Source of the DNA: Corythoichthys intestinalis
Taxonomy: Eukaryota; Chordata; Actinopteri; Syngnathiformes; Syngnathidae
NCBI RefSeq assembly: GCF_030265065.1
Contig: NC_080409.1
Span: 32,002,501 to 32,066,500 of the forward strand
Length of the DNA stretch: 64,000 nucleotides
Direction: 5' to 3'
Translations under genes and position numbers: made by a program
In this document: piece by piece, positions 57,970 through 64,000 of the stretch
How the letters are laid out: each line of letters starts with the position of its first letter
Numbering within the stretch: the stretch's first letter is position 1
The notes under the pieces: generated by a model
What the model was told of the DNA's origin: nothing
The model's database searches: none
Seen by the model: only the letters and a program-made list of their open reading frames with translations

Positions 57970-58008
57970 TGTTTTGTGACAACTTTAGGGACAATCTGCA
58001 GCACCGTG
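57970..58008 (-). other. V9 recombination signal (23-RSS)
   Basis: Heptamer CACGGTG (58,002-58,008), 23-base spacer, nonamer CACAAAACA; identical to that of V7 except the heptamer A-to-G. Confidence 0.87.
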
Positions 58009-58417
58009 CTAGCTGCACAGAAGTACACCGCACTATCGCTTAAACTCAGGTTTTTGATTGTCAGGTTGGAGCTTTCCCGGCCATTTCCCCTAATGTCCAC
58101 CTTCTCCTTAAAGTCATCCTCGAGCATATGTTGGTTATTATTGAGATAGCCCATGAGCACCATGCCAACCCGGTCATGTTTGTACCAGAGGATGACATCG
58201 TAATCCCGGATGCTGTGTGAGCAGCTCATTACGCTGTCTTCCCTGAGTTTCTTAATCATATACGGCGGTGTTTGGTGAACTTCTAAGTCGTCCAATGCTG
58301 TCGCTGTTGGATAGAATGCAGTGGGGTTTAGGCAAAGCAGTTTGGATTTCCCTTGGATGTTTCTGGTTTCTCACCTTCTGTCTGAAGCATGATGAGTGCG
58401 AGTGCTGTCAAGAACAT
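58009..58417 (-). CDS. TCR beta variable segment V9
   Basis: Leader exon 58,417-58,375 (MFLTALALIMLQTE, donor GTGAGAAA). The V exon 58,303-58,009 after acceptor TCCAACAG encodes LEVHQTPPYMIKKLREDSV, first cysteine in MSCSHS, VILWYKHDRVGMVLMGYLN and SDSAVYFCAAS. Compared with V7 it lacks the Asp-Glu pair before the first-cysteine motif and has a diverged second hypervariable loop (NNQHMLEDD). Intact. Correct orientation for deletional joining to D, 8.5 kb away. Confidence 0.93.
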
Positions 58418-58896
58418 GTTAGCTGAAAATCTAGGAGTTCCACTTTCAGGTGCAGTCTCCTCAAATGGAAAGGTGGCATGGGTGGATCCTTTTATCGGCA
58501 GAGAACAGAACCCAGAATGCTCCTTGCCTTTCTCGCGGATATTTGGCACCACCTGTTGGTTTGAAGCAGTGATTCTCCAAGTGTGGAAGACGAGCGCCCT
58601 CTTGTGGCAAAAGAATCAATTTCTCCTGGGATGGCTGGCAGTTCATGATCATATTTCAGTGCCATGGACAACGATAGATGTCCCATCCATTTTGACTCGT
58701 GATGGCGTTTGGTTGCGACAAAAAGGTTGCAAAGAATGATCAACACTCATTGTTTGGATTAATCAAAGAATCGGATTTTAAGAATCCATTTCCAGCTGTT
58801 TATTCAAAAACAGGACATTGTTTCAAATTGACAGTGCAGAAAATTGGCATTAATGTCATTTGACTCTTTTCGGTTCCTCCTTTCAATGATTTAAAG

Positions 58897-60327
58897 CAGG
58901 GGTCCCCAAACTACGGCTCGCGGGCCGGATACAGCCTGCCTCCACATTTGGTCCGGCCCCCTGAACAAATTTTTTTTTTTCTTTTCCAATAGTGTTATTT
59001 ATTTCCTGGCTTTTTTTCTGTGAAGAACCAAGAGGGGGCTATTTGGTTATTATCTATTTAAATAATAGTGTTATTATTAAAGATGTCCCGATCGATCGGG
59101 ATGCCGATCGATCGGGTCCGATCACGTCATTTTCAAAGTATCGGAATCGGCAAAAAAATATCGGACATGCCTTTAAAAAAAATTTTTTTTTTTTTTTTTT
59201 ATTAAATCGTTTTCTAATTGTATTTAATGTTACAGACAAAATGCCGTACACTCATCCAGAGTCTTTAGCTTTTGGCTTAAAGTAGGGCTATCAAATTTAT
59301 CGCATTAACGGCGGTAATTAAATTTTTTTTAATTAATCACGGTTAACTATTTAACGCAATTAACGCATGCGCTGCACGACCCACTCACACATTGTCGCGT
59401 TCAATATATAATGGCGCCGTTTTACCTACATATAGAGCTAAAACGCAGCGTAAAATGAGTAGAGTGAATTTTGGCAGCCTTTAGAGACTTTTTTAAATTA
59501 GCTAAAGCCTTACAATCCCTCTCTCAATTATTAGAAATATCGTGGGAAGCAATGTGGGGAAGAAAGGTGGTAGTTGATCTTTTTCTCAATACCGTATGTT
59601 ATTTCCCAACGCAGAGAAGATATATCAATTGGTGCCACTACGCATAGTCATGGTTGCACTTCCCATCATGCATTTGGGCAGAACAGTTAAATGGCTACAG
59701 TATCATTTACTGAAAGCTCAACAAATACACTAGATAGCAATATTTAGTCACAATATACAAAGTCACATTTATCCTTTAAGAATTACAAGTCTTTATCGGT
59801 GGATCCCTCTCACAGAAAGAATGTTAATAATGTAAATGCCATCTTGAGGATTTATTGTCATAATAAACAAATACAGTACTTATGTACTGTATGTTGAATG
59901 TATATATTCGTCCGAGTTTTATTCATTTTTTTCTTAATGCATTGCCAAAATGTATATGATCGGGAAAAATTATCGGGAATGATTGGAATTGAATCGGGAG
60001 CAAAAAAAAAAAAAGCAATCCGGAATCGGGAAATATCGGAATCGGCAGATACTCAAACTAAAACGATCGGGATCGGATCGGGAGTAAAAAAAACATGATC
60101 GGAACAACCCTAGTTATTATTATATTATATTATATTATATTATATGCTTTTGTTCCGTGAAGAATCCAGAAAGGGTTATTTGATTGTGGCTTTCTGAAAA
60201 ACAATAAATTTTTACATTTCGGCACTCCTGCAATCGTCACACTTTTTCTGTTACAAACTGACCCGGCCCCTCATCAGAGAAGGGAAAAGTTATGTGGCCC
60301 TCACAGGAAAAAGTTTGGGGACCCCTG
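58897..60327 (+). mobile_element. hAT-like element (CAGGGGTCCCCAAACT ends), interrupted by A4
   Basis: Ends CAGGGGTCCCCAAACT and AGTTTGGGGACCCCTG with 8-bp duplication ATTTAAAG / ATTTACAG (58,889-58,896 and 60,328-60,335). Only about 400 bp belong to this element; the rest is A4. No transposase is left. Confidence 0.9.
59078..60112 (+). mobile_element. hAT-like element A, copy A4
   Basis: Begins taaagatgtcccgatcgatc and ends gatcggaacaaccccta (last bases CCCTA). Exact 8-bp duplication GTTATTAT (59,070-59,077 and 60,113-60,120). It is the best-preserved copy and defines the ends of the family. Confidence 0.93.
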
Positions 60328-60335
60328 ATTTACAG

Positions 60336-60849
60336 AGTGGGTACCACCTTTAAATTATTGGCTGCCTATATCTATCCCTGTCAAAGGTGGCTGCTTTTGA
60401 GGTAAAGTTCCTTATTTTAATTTAGTAGTATAGTATTCTGTCTTCCTTTTAATCCTACTTAGAAAAACATGTCACTACTATGTCAATTTGTATTTAAATA
60501 TTTCAAAGATAACATTAATTACTTCTGTAATCAAGTCATTTCAGATTTACAGTACTCTGTGATACTCCTTTTTTTTTTTATATACATTTCTCTATTGTAC
60601 CCTAACTAATTAATGTTGAGTGCATGACTGCTCCAAAGAGTTTGACAAACTACCATCCTCTTGGTGACAGTGTCCGTGCTATTGAGATAAAGGGGACTGT
60701 TCCATTTAACAATTTTGGGAGTCTTTAATAAGTTCTTAAGAGCACCTCTTGGCTTTTTGTAAGTCCAGAAGGATGATTGGCAAAAACAGTTGGGGTTCAC
60801 CCATGGTGAGCCGCCAACCTTTGTAATTATATCGAGACCAAAGTTCCAT
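60336..60849 (-). other. 3' untranslated and downstream region of the sugar transporter
   Basis: Downstream of the stop codon at 60,850. No clear AATAAA near the stop. A short piece at about 60,360-60,390 is the common ggctgcc-type repeat. Confidence 0.4.
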
Positions 60850-61310
60850 TTAGGAGAAGGTGTTGAAACCATTCTTATTATGCAACGGGAGGTTTTCCGC
60901 CCCCCGGAACTCCTCAGCGATCTCGTCAAATGTGCGACCTTTGGTTTCAGGAACTCGAAACCAGGTAAAGGCAAAGCCTATCAGAGCCATGACCATGAAG
61001 AGCAGGTAAGAGTATCCGCCGATGACTTTCTGCATGCAGGAAACAAGATTCTAAAATCGGCAAGAGAAAAAAATATACCCCAGTGAGATACGGGGTTGAC
61101 ACTTACCAGTAAGGGAGGAAAGATTAGCGCTAGAAGAAACTTCCCTCCCCAGTTGAGCATGCTGGCGAAGGCCATGGCGATGGACCTGCAGGGCTGGTCA
61201 AAAAGCTCGCCCGCGATGAACCAAGAGATGGGGCCAGGCCCAACCTCGTATGCTGAAATCAGGCAGAATACCAGCAGGACCTGCAGGCTCCCCAGCTCAG
61301 GAACCAGGTG
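60850..61310 (-). CDS. Facilitative sugar transporter (SLC2A/GLUT family), last two exons
   Basis: The penultimate exon (61,310-61,107, 68 codons) encodes two membrane segments with GPGPISWFIAGELFDQPCRS, the family motif following helix 10, and FPPLL at its end. The last exon (61,029-60,850) encodes KVIGGYSYLLFMVMALIGFA, the diagnostic PETKGRTFDEI motif after the last helix, and a short cytoplasmic tail ending GFNTFS. Both junctions are phase 0. The earlier exons (about 370 residues) are not visible up to 64,000; a long intron filled with repeats or a truncation are both possible. Member identity is not certain from the tail alone. Plasma-membrane hexose uniporter by family. Confidence 0.9.
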
Positions 61311-63357
61311 CTGCATACAAAACACATCTTCATAATTAAACCTTGGATTTGTGAAACCCTAACCTTTTTAAAAAAAAATTGGAGCCCAACAGAGGGAGGT
61401 CTCAAGTTCTCGCTGGCTTTATTCTTCATCTTCTTGGTGAGGAGACAAACTAAATTTCCTACTTGTCCATTATTTGTGGACGTATTAGAATTTAATTTGG
61501 TAGGTATATTCTAGGGATGTATACGCATTAAGCGTGTAACGGTACATGTATTTGTATTGAACCGTTTCGGTACGTGGTGCTCGGTTCGGAACGGAGGCGT
61601 ACCGAACGAGTTTGTAATGTAACGTAATGTAAGCCTTACTTTTCGAGGCTGTGAGTCGATCGGGTTACAGTTTCTTTGTGTAGATTATATTTACTCCGTC
61701 TTCTCTACTATAATGAGGACCAACACGGTAGGACAGTATAACCCAGAAACGGCAACGGCGCGACAATGTGGCCGCCACGAGAACGCAGTGCAACGCGGGT
61801 GTTAAAGTCAATCAGCCAATTCACACCAGTCGCAGTGCGGCCGCATGTTAGACGCGTCCCAGAAGCGGCTCAACATGACACACGCGAAAAGAACGGCAGA
61901 GTTTATTATTTGACGCGAGACGCGACCCTCCTGCGTCAATACTACTACCGGTAGCTAGGATCGGGCAGACCGGAAGTCACTTGTGTAAAAATACGGTGGA
62001 TCCAGTCGATTTTCAAACTACTGTAATATGCAAGCGTAACCCACTTTTTGAGTCCATCAGATCGCTTGAGTGGTAGAACAGGGCACAGTTGACTTGTCTT
62101 TGTTGATTTACTGCTGTCTTCTCTGCTATAATAATAACCAACACGGCCCCGTGTTCAATACAAAACCCTCCTACCACAACAAAACAAGTAGGAACTAATA
62201 TTCACATAGTACAGAGGTCACAGAACCGCGGACCTCGGTCCGGTTCCGGACCCCCAAGCCGTCTGGACCGGATTTCAAGCTGTCCGGACTAATACACGTT
62301 GCAACAACAAAAATCATTTTTTTCTTCGGGTTTGCAGAGCGGAGGTGGGCAACAAACAAAAACCTTGGCGGTGACGCGGGTGAGCCAGCCAATGGGAGTG
62401 AACCTTTGAAAGTTATTTTTAGAACAGCATGTCTCACACTCGCTTTCCAGACTCCACGGAGTGACAGCCAAAAATTGAGCCAAATGAAGTTGGCGAAAAG
62501 GTACGGCAAATGGCGTGCTCAAAACTACGCAAGATTGATGCAGAAAACACAGTGTTTAAGGAAGAGTAAACCAACACATTTTTGTTAATTTTACCTGACG
62601 ACAGCACAAGACCACTATGCCTTATCTGTTCAGAGACGGTGTTCTGCCAAAATTTGCTACATCGGCGAAACGTCTACATTAGTCAAATTTGACACCCAAA
62701 GTACTACCGTGCGTCCTAAACTTGTTTTGTTTGGATGCATACAGGCAGAACGTACTAAAAAATGCCTTTAAAAAATACTTAAATGCATTTATACCAAATA
62801 AGGACGGTTTAAATACGCTACGTGACTAATGTGGTCAACTGCTTCACAGCTAACACAAAAAAACACAGTGGTTAAAAGTATGAGAGAGTAATACATGCAA
62901 AAAGTATTTTTGAGGCAATGAAAAGATTCTAAAAAACTAAATAAAAACAAAAATAGTGAGTACTCGCCGCTTCTAACTGATGTGCGCATGCGTGCGGATG
63001 CTTGCGCAAGCGCGCTGAGCGTTGTGTAGGCATTTCGCAGCGTAGTAAAGAATGGCCGAACAACGGAAGCGCTTGTAAAAAGCAGCCATTTGAAAAGGCA
63101 CTATGAAACGAAGCACGCAGCTTTTTCGCAAAGTTTCCCTATGAACTCTGCCATCCGTTCTCAAAAAAATAGCGGAATTAAGGGCTCAATATGATCGCTT
63201 TATTATTTATTACTAATTAATTATTATTAAATATTATTCATTACTTACTATAAATTTATTTTTTTATATTTTATTTACATTTTTGAATGCTGTAATTATC
63301 AGCATGGCCACGTAAAGATACGTTTGTATTTTTTGGAAAAAAAGAAGCATTGAAAAT
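61311..63357. repeat. Repeat-rich stretch right of the visible sugar transporter exons
   Basis: At about 61,505-61,620 lies a gggatgtatacg...gtaacggtacatg type hAT-like repeat end, and at about 62,210-62,300 a ggtccggttccgga type repeat. 62,960-63,170 contains gtgcgcatgcgtgcgg and a short frame without similarity. No sugar transporter exon was found here. Confidence 0.4.
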
Positions 63358-64000
63358 TAGAGATGTCCCGATCGGTGATCGATCGGGTCCGATCACGTCA
63401 TTTTCAAAGTATCGGAATCGGCAAAAAAATATCGGCCATGCCTTTTTTAAATTTTTTTTTTTTTTTTTTAATTAAATCGTTTTCTAATTGTATTTAACGT
63501 TAACAGACATAATATGTTGCACTCATCCAGAGTCTTTAGTTTAGGCTTAAGGTAGGGTTCTCAAATTTATCCCAATAACGGCGGTAAAAAGTTTTTTTTA
63601 AATGTATCACGTTAAAAAATTTAACGCAATTAATGCATGCGTTGCACGACCCAGTCACGCATTGTCGCACTCAATCTGTAATGTCGCCATTTTACCTATA
63701 TAGAGAGATAAAAGGCAGCATAAAATAAGTAGAGTGAATTTTGGCAGCCTTTGGAGGCTTATTTTAATAGGCTAAAGCCTAACAATCCCTCTTCCAACGA
63801 TTAGAAATACCTTGGGAAGCAATGTGGGGAAGCACGGATTTGATTTGCAAGCATTTGATCATTTTCTTAACACCTTAATTTATTTCCCAACGCAGAGTAG
63901 ATATATCAATTGCTAGCGCAACGCACAGTCTTGGTTCCACTTCCCATCATGGTTCCACTTCCCATCATGCATTGGGGCATGGCTGCAGTATCATTTACTG
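63358..64000 (+). mobile_element. hAT-like element A, copy A5, cut by the window edge
   Basis: Starts tagagatgtcccgatcgg and follows the A consensus through ccaacgcagag to the last base. The right end is outside the window. Confidence 0.85.

Larger units (their letters stand above)
57600..58700 (-). repeat. Right arm of an inverted duplication (V9 side)
   Basis: Counterpart of 51,940-53,270 in opposite orientation. Similarity covers the promoter, leader, intron, V exon, RSS and several hundred bases of 3' flank. Confidence 0.8.

Noticed and set aside
62195-62522. A 104-codon and a 77-codon minus-strand frame
   Set aside because: They overlap a repeat-like block with ggtccggttccgga words and have no splice link to the sugar transporter.

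Overview
This window looks like part of the T-cell receptor beta (TRB) locus of a teleost fish. The evidence is a fish-type TCR-beta constant gene with intact splice signals, one D segment, three J segments, nine V segments with recombination signal sequences (RSS), AT-rich spacers, and a dense load of Tc1/mariner, hAT, Tigger and piggyBac-like DNA transposons plus SINE-like tails typical of percomorph genomes. I cannot name the species from the sequence.

Layout, left to right (nearly everything immune is on the minus strand, so transcription runs right to left). 1-1.6 kb: a 190-bp tandem repeat. 1.6-19.5 kb: four related V genes (V1 at 1.7 kb, V2 at 11 kb, V3 at 15 kb, V4 at 18.7 kb). V2 and V3 lie in two nearly identical 3.9-kb tandem units bounded by copies of one hAT-like element. 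A Tc1 element lies at 3.2-4.8 kb. 20-28 kb: hAT-type repeats and two unrelated V genes, V5 (23.5 kb, no leader intron, weak RSS) and V6 (25.4 kb). 29.8-35.6 kb: a seven-exon HMG-box gene of the TCF/LEF type (339 codons, every exon phase matches). 38.4-46.5 kb: the four-exon TRBC gene, with a 24-nt microexon and transposon-filled introns. 48.4-49.5 kb: three J segments and one D segment. The D carries a 12-RSS on its 5' side and a 23-RSS on its 3' side, as a TRBD should. 52.2-58.4 kb: V7 (inverted, plus strand), V8 and V9. V7 and V9 are the two arms of an inverted duplication. 60.8-61.3 kb: the last two exons of an SLC2A (GLUT) sugar transporter, whose remaining exons should lie to the right of the window.

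How it works together: V (23-RSS), D (12/23) and J (12-RSS) obey the 12/23 rule. V8 and V9 can join this D-J-C cluster by deletion, V7 only by inversion. V1-V6 have V orientation but lie downstream of this C gene, with the HMG-box gene between. They therefore probably serve another D-J-C cluster to the left of position 1, which is an inference that can be checked.

The most notable observations are: the direct trace of unequal crossing-over that made V2 and V3 (a hybrid transposon whose two flanks belong to two different insertion sites); a TCF/LEF-like gene sitting inside a TCR locus; the inverted V7/V9 pair; the intronless V5 with a duplicated leader start; and the recurrent CACGGTG V heptamer. 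No virus-derived element was identified with confidence.
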